Positions 1-5,689 of a stretch of DNA of 6,715 nt are shown piece by piece. Position 1 is the stretch's first letter. Each line of letters begins with the position of its first letter. Source of the stretch: DATEUP01 sp035283065 (lineage in GTDB: Archaea > Thermoplasmatota > DTKX01 > DATEUP01); contig DATEUP010000122.1 of assembly GCA_035283065.1 (NCBI GenBank), positions 1 to 6,715 on the forward strand. The letters are read 5' to 3'. Position numbers and translations under genes: made by a program. Below the pieces are notes generated by a model, which was given only the letters and a program-made list of their open reading frames with translations, searched no databases and was not told the DNA's origin.

Positions 1-27
1 GGATCACCGGTTGTACCAGCCGAAGGG

Positions 28-36
28 CCATATAGG
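28..36 (+). promoter_or_regulatory. Putative archaeal TATA box for the zinc-ribbon gene
   Basis: The AT-rich element CCATATAGG stands out in GC-rich sequence. Its centre is about 36 nt before the ATG at 69, which would place the transcript start roughly 10-12 nt before the ATG. A CGAAGGG stretch just upstream could serve as the TFB-recognition (BRE) element. The same TATA-to-ATG spacing (34-40 nt) recurs at four other genes in this window, which supports the call. No experimental start site is known. Confidence 0.5.
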
Positions 37-68
37 CGTGGCGCAAATTCCGGGGAGCGGGAACCGCG

Positions 69-1070
69 ATGGTAAACCAGGACTTCCTGAACAACTTCCA
101 CACGCACCTGCAGAAGGGGCTAGGGGCAAGCCTTGCCGGCCAGCCGACCGTGATGGGCGGCGGCGTCGAGATGGACCACAACAAGGGGCTTGGGAGCAAG
201 CTGAAGGGGCAGGTCGTGCCGTTCTACAAGGAGAGCTACCAAGCGACGGAGTTCCTCACGGGGTGGATCCCTCTAAGGGCGCCCGGCGTGCCGGCGCTCT
301 ACTTCCAGGTGGCCGTCCTAAATGTGAAGGGGAAGAACATCCCGGGGGTCGGGCACTTCGCGACCTTCGTGGACGCGCCGATTGCCGAGACGGTCGTGTC
401 GCCCTTCGTGGGCTTCGGGAGCAAGTACGTCTCGATGAACGCCCTGACAGACGACCAGCTCACGGCCAAGGAGGCGCTAAAGAGCAAGGCGCGGTGGACG
501 CCGCTGCTCGAGGCGCTAAACGCCGACAAGCCCGCGCTCAAGGCGGGCAAGCCGAAGTCGGAGTCCGCGTCGATGGGGGGTTTCGAGGTGAAGGTGGACG
601 GCTTGAACCCGATGGGGCTCACGCAGCTTGCGCCCTACAAGGGGTTCACGGTCATCACGAGGCAGGAAGCGCCGGCGCTGTGGGCGGGCGTCAATAAGCC
701 GGTGTACAACTGGGAGGCGACGGTCGAGCAATTCCAGCTCTTGGCGGGGTTCATCGGGAGGTTCCCGCAGGTCGGAGAGGAGGAGGGACAGCAGATCGTG
801 ACGGGGTCGAACTCGTCGATGATGGAGCTGCTCTTCGCGCACCTGGAGCAGCAGGCGATGACCAGGCCGGGGTACCAGGGGCCCTCCGCGGCCGAGTCGC
901 CCGCCATGGCGCCCTCACCGGGCTACGAGCCCACCGCCCTGCAGCCCCCAGCGCCGCCGGCGATGGCGGCGGAATCGGTGGAGAAGGTTCCGTGCCCGAC
1001 CTGCGGGAAGCCCGTGGGCGTGGGGTTCAAATTCTGTCCCTTCTGCAGGCAGGAGCTCGTTTGGCAGTGA
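69..1070 (+). CDS. Hypothetical protein with C-terminal zinc ribbon
   Basis: This 333-residue protein was not recognised as a known family. Residues 1 to about 270 look like a folded globular domain with no signal peptide or membrane segment. Residues about 271-303 form a Pro/Ala/Ser-rich linker. Residues 309-326 carry a compact zinc ribbon, CPTC then ten residues then CPFC, followed by a short RQELVWQ tail. Such a ribbon on a flexible linker usually serves protein-protein or nucleic-acid contacts, but the partner is unknown. The ATG at 69 is chosen because a TATA-like box lies about 36 nt upstream and the leader would be short, as is common in archaea. It is the only plus-strand gene here and lies outside the repeat-separated array. 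Its 3' end overlaps the convergent small Cys-rich gene by 44 bp. Coding status is well supported by length and by the coherent zinc ribbon; function is unknown. Confidence 0.85.
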   Translation: MVNQDFLNNFHTHLQKGLGASLAGQPTVMGGGVEMDHNKGLGSKLKGQVVPFYKESYQATEFLTGWIPLRAPGVPALYFQVAVLNVKGKNIPGVGHFATFVDAPIAETVVSPFVGFGSKYVSMNALTDDQLTAKEALKSKARWTPLLEALNADKPALKAGKPKSESASMGGFEVKVDGLNPMGLTQLAPYKGFTVITRQEAPALWAGVNKPVYNWEATVEQFQLLAGFIGRFPQVGEEEGQQIVTGSNSSMMELLFAHLEQQAMTRPGYQGPSAAESPAMAPSPGYEPTALQPPAPPAMAAESVEKVPCPTCGKPVGVGFKFCPFCRQELVWQ

Positions 1071-1377
1071 GGGCGGCGGATCGCGCCTCAAGCGGCGGCG
1101 CCGGCAAGGCCCGGCATCTGCGCTTCGAGGCTCGCAGTTGCCGCTCTAGCTTGGGAATTCGGCGGGCGAGCTTGCGGGCGTACTTGAGTTGCTCCCGGTC
1201 GGCACAGCAAGGGCACCACCACGAGTACATCCCGTGAGTGTAAGCCAAGAAGCCGCCTTGGCCCACCCACCGCACGATGGCTGGGTGTTTGCCGCACCGC
1301 GCGCAGAGTCGGTGGAGGGCCTCGGGGTCAGGAGGGGCGTGCAGGGGGCCGGGCATGGAGTAACACCGAACAACCAT
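1027..1377 (-). CDS. Small Cys-rich (CxxC...CxxC) hypothetical protein
   Basis: A protein of about 116 residues with two Cys pairs, CARC and CPCC, flanking a Trp/Gly/Tyr-rich core (WVGQGGFLAYTHGMYSWW). A basic helical segment with ARRIPKLERQL follows, then a low-complexity Ala/Arg tail. The general layout (CxxC, Gly-rich turn, WC.CC, then a charged helix) resembles small zinc-binding proteins I associate with phages and environmental genomes, but I cannot name the family. It probably binds one zinc ion. The start is uncertain. ATG at 1377 is preferred because GGAAGG lies a few bases upstream. ATG at 1356 (MPGPLH) and ATG at 1398 are in frame and possible. The last codons overlap the convergent plus-strand gene by 44 bp. 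It is the first gene on the far side of repeat R1 and may be the last cargo of the array. Confidence 0.65.
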   Translation of the reverse strand: MVVRCYSMPGPLHAPPDPEALHRLCARCGKHPAIVRWVGQGGFLAYTHGMYSWWCPCCADREQLKYARKLARRIPKLERQLRASKRRCRALPAPPLEARSAALTAKRAPACRRDRI

Positions 1378-1445
1378 TGGCCTTCCGAGGATTTGCATTT
1401 TTGCTTTCTGTACACACTTTTGAAACCTGACCAGCCGCGGCTAGC

Positions 1446-1464
1446 GCGCGGGCCTCGCCCGCGC
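1446..1464. other. Perfect 8-bp inverted repeat beside R1
   Basis: GCGCGGGC and its exact complement GCCCGCGC are separated by three bases (CTC). A ten-base palindrome, AGCCGCGGCT, lies just to the left at 1433-1442. In R2 and R5 the corresponding side of the repeat carries the TATA block of the next gene; here that block is absent and these palindromes take its place. They could form a transcript hairpin or be part of a recombination-site structure. Function is unknown. Confidence 0.4.
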
Positions 1465-1489
1465 CGGCGGCCTTGGCAAGGGGGGCGAG

Positions 1490-1580
1490 GCGCGTCCGCT
1501 CGACCGCCTTGGGAATCGCGCCCCCGGCGCGTCACGGCAAGGCCCCCAAGGGGGGGCGCTTCTCGGGTGGGGGGCGGGCG
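1490..1580 (-). repeat. Cassette-boundary repeat R1 (type A)
   Basis: Five related GC-rich repeats sit between the minus-strand modules. R1 has the shared left part (GCGCGTCCGCT then CGACCGCC) and a type-A core from about 1516 to 1580. The core starts with CGCGCCCCC and ends with GGTGGGGGGCGGGCG. The CGCCCCC and GGGGGCG ends can pair as an outer stem; the interior arms AAGGCCCCC and GGGGGGGCGCTT pair only imperfectly. A 29-nt run at 1507-1535 is identical to 6010-6038 in R5. R1 lies between the left galU fragment and the small Cys-rich gene, and unlike R2, R4 and R5 it has no DUF5678-type promoter block attached. Confidence 0.75.
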
Positions 1581-1644
1581 TTGTGGGTTCAGTCGAACAG
1601 GATGGGAGAGAGCACGCGAGCACGGTGAGTTGGATCAATGACGG

Positions 1645-1818
1645 CCGCGCCTTGCGTGTCGGCTCCCCCGCCGCCGCGACCCTGCGCGCGATCCGCTGCC
1701 CCTCGGGGTGCTCGGCGATGACGTCCTCGATCGTGGATCTCCACGGCTCCTGCTCGAGCCCGAGGATGAGGTTCGCGCGCATCCAGTCCTGTTTCGTGCC
1801 GATGTCGAGGCGGCGGCC
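1645..1818 (-). pseudogene. galU: galU 3'-end fragment (left copy, about 57 codons)
   Basis: The minus strand encodes the C-terminal end of UTP-glucose-1-phosphate uridylyltransferase: GRRLDIGTKQDWMRANL, then ILGLEQEPWRS and an EHPEGQRIARRVA tail. The DIGTKQDWMRAN stretch matches the conserved DxGxKxxWLxA sugar-nucleotide-binding region of GalU. Homology begins about 17 nt after the stop of the preceding protease gene, so nothing resembling an N-terminal half or a start exists. The reading frame runs past the expected C-terminus without the stop seen in the other two copies, so this copy has decayed most. It is the shortest of the three fragments. It is unlikely to be expressed as a functional enzyme. 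Confidence 0.85.
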
Positions 1819-1834
1819 GGCCGAGGGGGTCGGC

Positions 1835-2389
1835 TCAGGGCCGCCCGTTCGCGGGGCGAGGGAACGCGGCCGGCTTCCAATACCGGCGGGAGTCCCGCCG
1901 CTTGACTACCCGTTCCAACGACCACTTGCCGAGGGTGGGGTCGTCGGTGTAGCCCATTCGGAATCGCACGTCGAAGAGTCGAAAGAACGGGTGCCTGCCG
2001 AGCAGGACAACCCTCGACTCCGGGTCCGGGTGGACGGGGACGAGGAAGGGGATTTCGAGCGTCGTCTCCGGTTCTTCGTGTTCGCCGAGGAGGGAGACGC
2101 CGAGCGTGGCGAAACGGGATTCAACCGTGGCCCCGATTCCTCGGTTCTCCACGGTTGACCCCGTGAGGGAAGCCGCGTCGAGCCCGAGGAGTTGGGCCGC
2201 TTCGCTCGGCAGGTACGAGTAGTCCGCACCCGAGTCGACAACGGCAAAGAACCGCTCCCGTTGTTCGAGGTTTGCGATTTCGATCTTGACGATCGGCGTG
2301 AGGATGAACTCGAACCCCTGCTCGCGCGCCCCTTGCGGCGCGGGAATGCGGACGAAGGGGTAGGACGCTCGCCACCCTGCGGTCGCCAT
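1835..2389 (-). CDS. Retropepsin-like aspartyl protease (copy 1)
   Basis: A 184-residue single-lobe aspartyl protease. The catalytic motif FFAVVDSGADYSYLP places Asp at residue 52, and the second hydrophobic-Gly element RVVLLGRHPFF is at about 127-137. Together these are the hallmarks of retropepsin-like proteases (Asp_protease_2 / gag-asp class), which act as homodimers with one Asp per subunit. No signal peptide or membrane helix is seen, so a cytoplasmic location is likely. The ATG at 2389 is preferred because GAGGGGTGG lies 5-6 nt upstream; a GTG at 2398 is in frame and would add three residues. It begins just after the DUF5678 gene stop and is probably co-translated with it. The C-terminus is longer and more basic than in the other copies, and sequence identity to them is low outside the motifs. 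The left galU fragment follows directly. Confidence 0.85.
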   Translation of the reverse strand: MATAGWRASYPFVRIPAPQGAREQGFEFILTPIVKIEIANLEQRERFFAVVDSGADYSYLPSEAAQLLGLDAASLTGSTVENRGIGATVESRFATLGVSLLGEHEEPETTLEIPFLVPVHPDPESRVVLLGRHPFFRLFDVRFRMGYTDDPTLGKWSLERVVKRRDSRRYWKPAAFPRPANGRP

Positions 2390-2401
2390 CAGCGCCACCC
2401 C

Positions 2402-2701
2402 TCAGTAGGTGGCGGCGCCCTTCGGCACTGCGAAGAAGGTGGGTTTGCGCCCCTTGAGCTTGGCTTCGGCTTCGCGGCGGACCTTCAGGAGGGACGGCCC
2501 ATGGGCGACAACCTTCGACCCGGCGATGGCGACCCACTCGCCCGCGTAGGTTAGGACTTTCTCGCTCGACAAGAAGGCGAGTTCCTGCGCGGGGTCGCTC
2601 GGGGGGCTCGCGGTGCCAGGGCTTGAGACGGGCGCGTTAGGGGTCTTGCGGGTAGGCTTCATGGGCTTCTGGCCTCGGCGCTTCGTTCGGCGTTCGGGCA
2701 T
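2402..2701 (-). CDS. DUF5678-domain protein (copy 1)
   Basis: A 99-residue protein. The first 35 or so residues are basic and Pro/Ser/Thr-rich, probably disordered. A DUF5678-type domain follows: TYAGEWVAIAGSKVVAHG at residues 51-68, a charged helix (LKVRREAEAKLKG), then the closing PTFFAVPKG. DUF5678 is a short family common in archaea with the pattern YaGeWVAi...vvahG...VPkg; no function is established to my knowledge. The ATG at 2701 lies about 40 nt downstream of a TATA-like box. The protease gene begins within about 12 nt of this stop, so the two form an operon. This copy is the canonical YAGEWVAI type; the other two DUF5678 proteins here (YGGQWVAI/YGGQWIAI with a RRRIxDHDxDL core) are closer to each other than to this one. 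Confidence 0.85.
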   Translation of the reverse strand: MPERRTKRRGQKPMKPTRKTPNAPVSSPGTASPPSDPAQELAFLSSEKVLTYAGEWVAIAGSKVVAHGPSLLKVRREAEAKLKGRKPTFFAVPKGAATY

Positions 2702-2735
2702 TTAAGGCTAGACGGGGGTTGAGTGAAAGTCGATT

Positions 2736-2745
2736 CAATTAAAGT
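2736..2745 (-). promoter_or_regulatory. TATA-like promoter of DUF5678 copy 1 operon
   Basis: On the minus strand this reads ACTTTAATTG, centred about 40 nt before the ATG at 2701, implying a leader of roughly 10-15 nt. The surrounding 34 nt (2720-2753) match the promoter block at 5947-5980 at 33 of 34 positions, although the genes driven are quite different. The placement matches archaeal TBP/TFB promoters. Confidence 0.6.
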
Positions 2746-2756
2746 TGGCGGGGCCG

Positions 2757-2841
2757 GCGCGTCCGCTGAGGCGCCTTGGACCGGTGCGCCCCCGTCTCCT
2801 CACAGGGCCCCTCGGCGGGACCCTCGGGTGGGGGGCGGGCG
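2757..2841 (-). repeat. Cassette-boundary repeat R2 (type B)
   Basis: The left part carries GCGCGTCCGCT followed by the AGGCGCC variant. The 58-nt type-B core at 2784-2841 starts GTGCGCCCCCGTCTCCTCA and ends GGTGGGGGGCGGGCG. The inner hairpin is AGGGCCCC / GGGACCCT around TCGGC, with one mismatch relative to the perfect stem in R4. The outer ends CGCCCCC and GGGGGCG can pair. R2 separates the PIN toxin gene from the third DUF5678-protease operon and abuts that operon's promoter. The 143 nt between R2 and the PIN stop (2842-2984) hold nothing I can identify. Confidence 0.8.
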
Positions 2842-2984
2842 ATGTAGGTGCCAGATGATCATGATAGGAATGGGCCGGTCGACGCGAGCGGGGTGCTCAT
2901 TTCGGGCCGCGCGCCTTGGGCGGCTTGTTCGGCGCGTGAACTTACGCGCGGTTCCGGGGGGTCGTCCGATCCGATGACGGCTGG

Positions 2985-3494
2985 CTACCGCGGCGATCTC
3001 GGCGAGGACATCGCCCAGCGTTCCCAGCGGCTCCGCAGGACCTCGGTGGAGGGCCACCCGGAGGCCCCCTCGAGGGCGGGGAGGATGTCCTCGGGCGTGG
3101 TGATGGGCACGAGGGCGAACATCGTGGGCAGAACGCTTCGCCGGTTCCACGTGACCAGGGCCTCGGCAAGGCCCGTCCGCGCCGCGGCGAAGTGGGGCGC
3201 GTCCGCCTTGTCGCGGGTGTGTTCACGAACCGCCTCGAGCGCATCGCGGGAGGCTTCGAAGTTCACGATTTCGTGGAGCGGAAACCGTCTCATCTCGTCA
3301 AGCGTCACCGCCGCGACTCGAGGGCCGAAGAGCCGCCCAAAAACCTCCTCGACCTCCCGAACCAGGTACTCCGATTCGACCACGAGGAAGTGGCCGCCGG
3401 CTGCGAGCGCAAGGATCCTGCCGCTTGACGACCCGGGTTCCTCAAAGGCCTCGACGAGCACATTGGTGTCGAGGTAGAGTCTACGCAACGCCAT
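2985..3494 (-). CDS. PIN-domain toxin, VapC-like ribonuclease
   Basis: A 169-residue PIN-domain protein, the toxin class that cleaves RNA using Mg2+ or Mn2+ held by an acidic cluster. Visible motifs are RRLYLDTNVLVEAF with Asp9, the acidic helix ESEYLVREVEEVF with Glu42/Glu47, KADAPHFAAA with Asp98 (Asp95 nearby), and VTWN with Asn117 where many relatives have TxN/D. These match the four conserved PIN positions. The start ATG at 3494 is chosen because the LDTNV strand must be near the N-terminus; it overlaps the upstream antitoxin gene by 14 nt, typical of coupled toxin-antitoxin operons. The C-terminal 25 residues or so (after PTMFALVPITTPEDIL) are less typical and may be a divergent tail. 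The target RNA cannot be inferred. It sits between repeats R3 and R2 as one module of the array. Confidence 0.85.
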   Translation of the reverse strand: MALRRLYLDTNVLVEAFEEPGSSSGRILALAAGGHFLVVESEYLVREVEEVFGRLFGPRVAAVTLDEMRRFPLHEIVNFEASRDALEAVREHTRDKADAPHFAAARTGLAEALVTWNRRSVLPTMFALVPITTPEDILPALEGASGWPSTEVLRSRWERWAMSSPRSPR

Positions 3495-3735
3495 ATTCCT
3501 TGGCGAGCGCGCGGCGTGCCCTGCGGATCTCCCGCTGGACGCGCGCCGGGGAGACCTTCTTCCCCCCACGCGCCTCCCTAAGTTGCCGCAATTCCTCTAG
3601 GACGAGGAGCGAGACGGCCTGACGGACCGCAAAATCCTCGAACTCGTCAAGGTCGCGGAAGCGGCCCGACTTGATGGATCGCTCCACGCGATCCCGGTCC
3701 TCCCGCGAGAGTTGGCGGATTGCGCGCGCAGCCAT
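3481..3735 (-). CDS. Antitoxin of VapB/ribbon-helix-helix type
   Basis: An 84-residue, strongly charged protein directly upstream of, and overlapping by 14 nt, the PIN toxin gene. The order and overlap are those of a vapBC-type operon. Residues about 1-45 (IRQLSREDRDRVERSIKSG, then DLDEFEDFAVRQAV) suggest a ribbon-helix-helix-like DNA-binding fold. Residues about 46-84 are a basic/acidic helical stretch (LEELRQLREARGG, REIRRARRALAKEYG) likely to wrap the toxin. The exact antitoxin subfamily is not certain. Such antitoxins usually repress their own operon, so autoregulation at the nearby TATA box is expected but not visible. The ATG at 3735 is supported by the TATA-like element 30-38 nt upstream. 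Confidence 0.8.
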   Translation of the reverse strand: MAARAIRQLSREDRDRVERSIKSGRFRDLDEFEDFAVRQAVSLLVLEELRQLREARGGKKVSPARVQREIRRARRALAKEYGVA

Positions 3736-3764
3736 GGCAACAACGTCAGGTTTTGGCGTCTGGG

Positions 3765-3773
3765 TAGAAAAGG
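3765..3773 (-). promoter_or_regulatory. Putative TATA box of antitoxin-toxin operon
   Basis: On the minus strand CCTTTTCTA lies about 34 nt before the antitoxin ATG at 3735, preceded by CGAAG as a possible BRE. It differs from the DUF5678 promoters, and the conserved TGAGTGAAAG leader block is absent. The leader would be under about 10 nt. Confidence 0.4.
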
Positions 3774-3805
3774 CTTCGGGGGAGTTGGGCGAAGGCAGTC
3801 GAGGG

Positions 3806-3891
3806 GAGGCGCCGCCAGACCGCCAGGGACTCCGTGCGCCCCCGTCTCCTCACAGGGCCCCGTGGCGGGGCGCTCGGGTGGGGGGCGGGCG
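3806..3891 (-). repeat. Cassette-boundary repeat R3 (type B)
   Basis: The 58-nt core at 3834-3891 matches R2 and R4: GTGCGCCCCCGTCTCCTCA, a GGGCCCCGTGGCGGGGC hairpin, then GGTGGGGGGCGGGCG. The inner stem has a changed loop (GTGGC) and one mismatch. The left part (GGGGAGGCGCCGCCAGACCGCC) is the most divergent among the copies. R3 lies between the second protease and the antitoxin-toxin operon; its GGGCGGGCGG end begins only 13 nt after the protease stop. Confidence 0.75.
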
Positions 3892-3904
3892 GAGAAGGTT
3901 CCGT

Positions 3905-4462
3905 TCACGATGATTGGAGTAACTTGGCGGCGGCGGGGTGGTTCCCTCTGCGAGCGTGCCTCAGCTTCGGGCCCAAGGCCGAAAGGGTCTTGCCCGGGGG
4001 CGACCCGCTCGCGGCAGTCCGGGCGATCCACTTGTCGTTGCGCACGAGGGCGAAGCGGCGGCGCGAGTCTTGGATGCGCACTTCGAACCGTTCGAAGAGG
4101 GGATTCCGTCCGAGAACCACGAGGCCGACGTCGACCGCCGGAACGGGTACAAGGAACTCGGCCTCGTCGATCCGCGTGGATCCGTCGCGCCCGTGCACCT
4201 CGACGGCCACGGTGGCGCGCCCTGTGGGGATTGTAGACCCCATGACTTTCACCTCGCCGTCCGCCCGGCGAGGCATGACCCCGAGGCGCCGGGCGAGTTC
4301 GGGCGGGAGGAAGGAGCGGTCCGACCCGGTGTCGAGGAGTCCGGAGGCAAAGAGGCGCCGGCGGGGGGTTTCGAGGATGAAGGGGAGCGCGGGGCGGGGC
4401 GGCTCGTCTTCTTTGGAGGGTGTCCGCTCGTAGTCGAACCATTCGATGAGAGGTGCCTTCAG
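3905..4462 (-). CDS. Retropepsin-like aspartyl protease (copy 2), CTG start
   Basis: A 185-residue single-lobe aspartyl protease. The catalytic motif FASGLLDTGSDRSFLPPELA has Asp at about residue 44, and the second element GLVVLGRNPLFERFEVR follows at about 113-129, giving the same spacing as the other copies. It was not possible to find an ATG, GTG or TTG between the DUF5678 stop and the catalytic motif. The only position matching the coupled start seen in copy 3 is a CTG at 4460-4462, forming a CTGA overlap with the upstream stop where copy 3 has ATGA. The frame is open throughout and aligns with copy 3 from IEWFDY (versus HWFEYQ) onward. The C-terminal 45 residues or so are basic and poorly conserved. 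It is either translated from CTG by reinitiation or has recently lost its start codon. R3 follows the stop. Confidence 0.8.
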   Translation of the reverse strand: MKAPLIEWFDYERTPSKEDEPPRPALPFILETPRRRLFASGLLDTGSDRSFLPPELARRLGVMPRRADGEVKVMGSTIPTGRATVAVEVHGRDGSTRIDEAEFLVPVPAVDVGLVVLGRNPLFERFEVRIQDSRRRFALVRNDKWIARTAASGSPPGKTLSALGPKLRHARRGNHPAAAKLLQSS

Positions 4463-4701
4463 ATCAGCACAATCCCAGGCGGGGGGACCTTCATGAGCAT
4501 TGCCTTGTCCTCGAGCCCGACGCGTTCGAGCCGGTCGCAGAGGGCGTCGAGGTCGCGGTCGTGGTCGATGATCCGGCGGCGCAAAATGGCCACCCACTGG
4601 CCCCCATAGTGGTGCCTGTCGATGGGCTCTTTCGTGGGGGATGGGTGGTGGTATTCGCGCATGGGTTCCCGCCTCTGGTGTTGCGACTTGCGGGCAGGCA
4701 T
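4459..4701 (-). CDS. DUF5678-domain protein (copy 2)
   Basis: An 80-residue protein with a His/Arg/Pro-rich N-terminus (about 30 residues) and then a DUF5678-type core: YGGQWVAILRRRIIDHDRDL at residues 32-51, a helix (ALCDRLERVGLEDKA), and the closing MLMKVPPPG. It closely resembles DUF5678 copy 3 in length and core sequence. ATG at 4701 is about 40 nt downstream of a TATA-like box. Its TGA overlaps the CTG start of the protease gene, implying that translation of the second gene depends on the first. The role is unknown; the constant pairing with a protease suggests a partner, regulator or substrate, which is inference. Confidence 0.85.
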   Translation of the reverse strand: MPARKSQHQRREPMREYHHPSPTKEPIDRHHYGGQWVAILRRRIIDHDRDLDALCDRLERVGLEDKAMLMKVPPPGIVLI

Positions 4702-4737
4702 GTAAGGCTCGACGGGGGGTGAGTGAAAGCGGCGGGA

Positions 4738-4744
4738 GATAAAG
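4738..4744 (-). promoter_or_regulatory. TATA-like promoter of DUF5678 copy 2 operon
   Basis: On the minus strand CTTTATC is centred about 40 nt before the ATG at 4701. The downstream leader (CTTTCACTCACCCCCC) matches the leaders of the other two DUF5678 operons, while the TATA region itself differs. The spacing is the same in all three operons. Confidence 0.6.
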
Positions 4745-4763
4745 CTGGCGAGTTGCGGGCCCG

Positions 4764-4849
4764 CGGCGCGTCCGCTCGACCGCCTGGACTTGTGCGCCCC
4801 CGTCTCCTCACAGGGCCCCTCGGCGGGGCCCTCGCGAGGGGGGCGGGCG
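4764..4849 (-). repeat. Cassette-boundary repeat R4 (type B)
   Basis: The left part has GCGCGTCCGCT with the CGACCGCC variant shared with R1. The 58-nt type-B core is at 4792-4849. It contains a perfect inner hairpin, AGGGCCCC (4812-4819) and GGGGCCCT (4825-4832) around TCGGC, inside an outer stem of CGCCCCC (4795-4801) and GGGGGCG (4839-4845). R4 lies between the middle galU fragment and the second DUF5678-protease operon. Confidence 0.8.
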
Positions 4850-4902
4850 ATGGAGAGTTCAGTTGCTCAGGAGTGGTTGGGTAACTACGAGGCTCAGGAG
4901 GC

Positions 4903-5130
4903 TCACTTCTTTGCCCGCGTCTTGGTGGGCTTGCCGGCCGCCACCCTGCGCGCGATCCTCCGCCCCTCGGGGTGCTCGGCGATGACGTCCTCGATCGTGG
5001 AGCGCCAGGGCTCCTGCTCGAGCCCCAGAATAAGGTTCGCCCGCATCCAGTCCTGCTTGGTGCCGATGTCGAGGCGGCGGCCGTCAAACTCGAAGGCAAA
5101 GAGGGGGCGCCGTTTGAGGAGGATGAGAAG
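4903..5130 (-). pseudogene. galU: galU 3'-end fragment (middle copy, about 75 codons)
   Basis: The minus strand encodes the GalU C-terminus from about LLILLKRRPLFAFEFDG through GRRLDIGTKQDWMRANL and EPWRSTIEDVIAEHPEG to a stop at 4903 after KPTKTRAKK. Upstream of LILLK homology stops abruptly, and about 70 nt of unidentified sequence leads back to the protease stop at 5201. No start codon or N-terminal catalytic domain is present, so it cannot make an active uridylyltransferase. The frame and the native-looking stop are intact. A CAGTTGCTCAGGA block follows at about 4860-4873, related to sequences after the other two fragments. Confidence 0.9.
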
Positions 5131-5200
5131 GGAGGGACGGCGAAAACCCGATTGCGACGCTGTGCTGGGCCGCGAAAAGCACGAGGTCGGTTCCGCGAAG

Positions 5201-5689
5201 TCAAGAACGATTGCTCGGCAGGTTGCCGCCAACTCGTTCACGATCGGGGGGCACGAGCCGCCTCGGCAGGACGCCCACCCGTTCACGCCAATCCTGAAAG
5301 CGCACTTCGAGATGTTCGAAGAACGGTGCCCGGCCGAGGACCACCACGCTCGGGCGTTTGGCGCGCAGCGGCACGAGGAAGGGTGCCGCATCGACGCCGA
5401 CCGGGCCGTTGATCGTGTGGATGCGCACACCCGCGTGGACGAGGCCCACACGGATGTCCTTGCTGGGGAGGACAGCACCGGGCGGCAGGGGGACGGGTGA
5501 GAGTCCAAGCCGGTGTGCGAGACTTCGAGGCATGTAGGAACTGTCCGAACCTGAATCGAGGAGGCCCGGTACGCCGAGGCGACGGGCTCCAACCTCGAGC
5601 ACGACGGGGATGAACGGCCTTGGAGCGGCCCGCGCCGCGACCACGCGCACGGTCTGGTACTCGAACCAGTGGGGGCGGGAACCGATCAT
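5201..5689 (-). CDS. Retropepsin-like aspartyl protease (copy 3)
   Basis: A 162-residue single-lobe aspartyl protease. The catalytic motif GVPGLLDSGSDSSYMP has Asp at about residue 45, and SVVVLGRAPFFEHLEVRFQDW at about 114-134 gives the second conserved element. Retropepsin-like enzymes work as homodimers, each subunit giving one catalytic Asp. No secretion signal or transmembrane segment is visible. The ATG at 5687-5689 forms an ATGA overlap with the TGA of the upstream DUF5678 gene, so translation is coupled. N-terminal residues (HWFEYQTVRV) align with copy 2. The gene is followed by about 70 nt of unassigned sequence and then the middle galU fragment. Confidence 0.9.
   Translation of the reverse strand: MIGSRPHWFEYQTVRVVAARAAPRPFIPVVLEVGARRLGVPGLLDSGSDSSYMPRSLAHRLGLSPVPLPPGAVLPSKDIRVGLVHAGVRIHTINGPVGVDAAPFLVPLRAKRPSVVVLGRAPFFEHLEVRFQDWRERVGVLPRRLVPPDRERVGGNLPSNRS

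Noticed and set aside
1146..1641. Overlapping open frames on both strands at 1146-1641 and similar Arg/Pro/Gly-rich frames elsewhere
   Set aside because: They are by-products of high GC content: low-complexity translations with no motifs, overlapping the Cys-rich gene, galU fragment or repeat R1.
2784..2841. Repeats as ordinary intrinsic terminators
   Set aside because: They follow gene ends and contain hairpins, but in the direction of transcription the C-rich tract precedes the hairpin and no T-run follows, unlike T-rich archaeal terminators. A role in transcript ends is not excluded, but the standard signature is missing.
3938..4609. Long plus-strand frames opposite the protease and DUF5678 genes (for example 3938-4609 and 4790-5500)
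   Set aside because: They lie antisense to minus-strand genes with recognisable catalytic motifs and coupled starts, and they show no family features.
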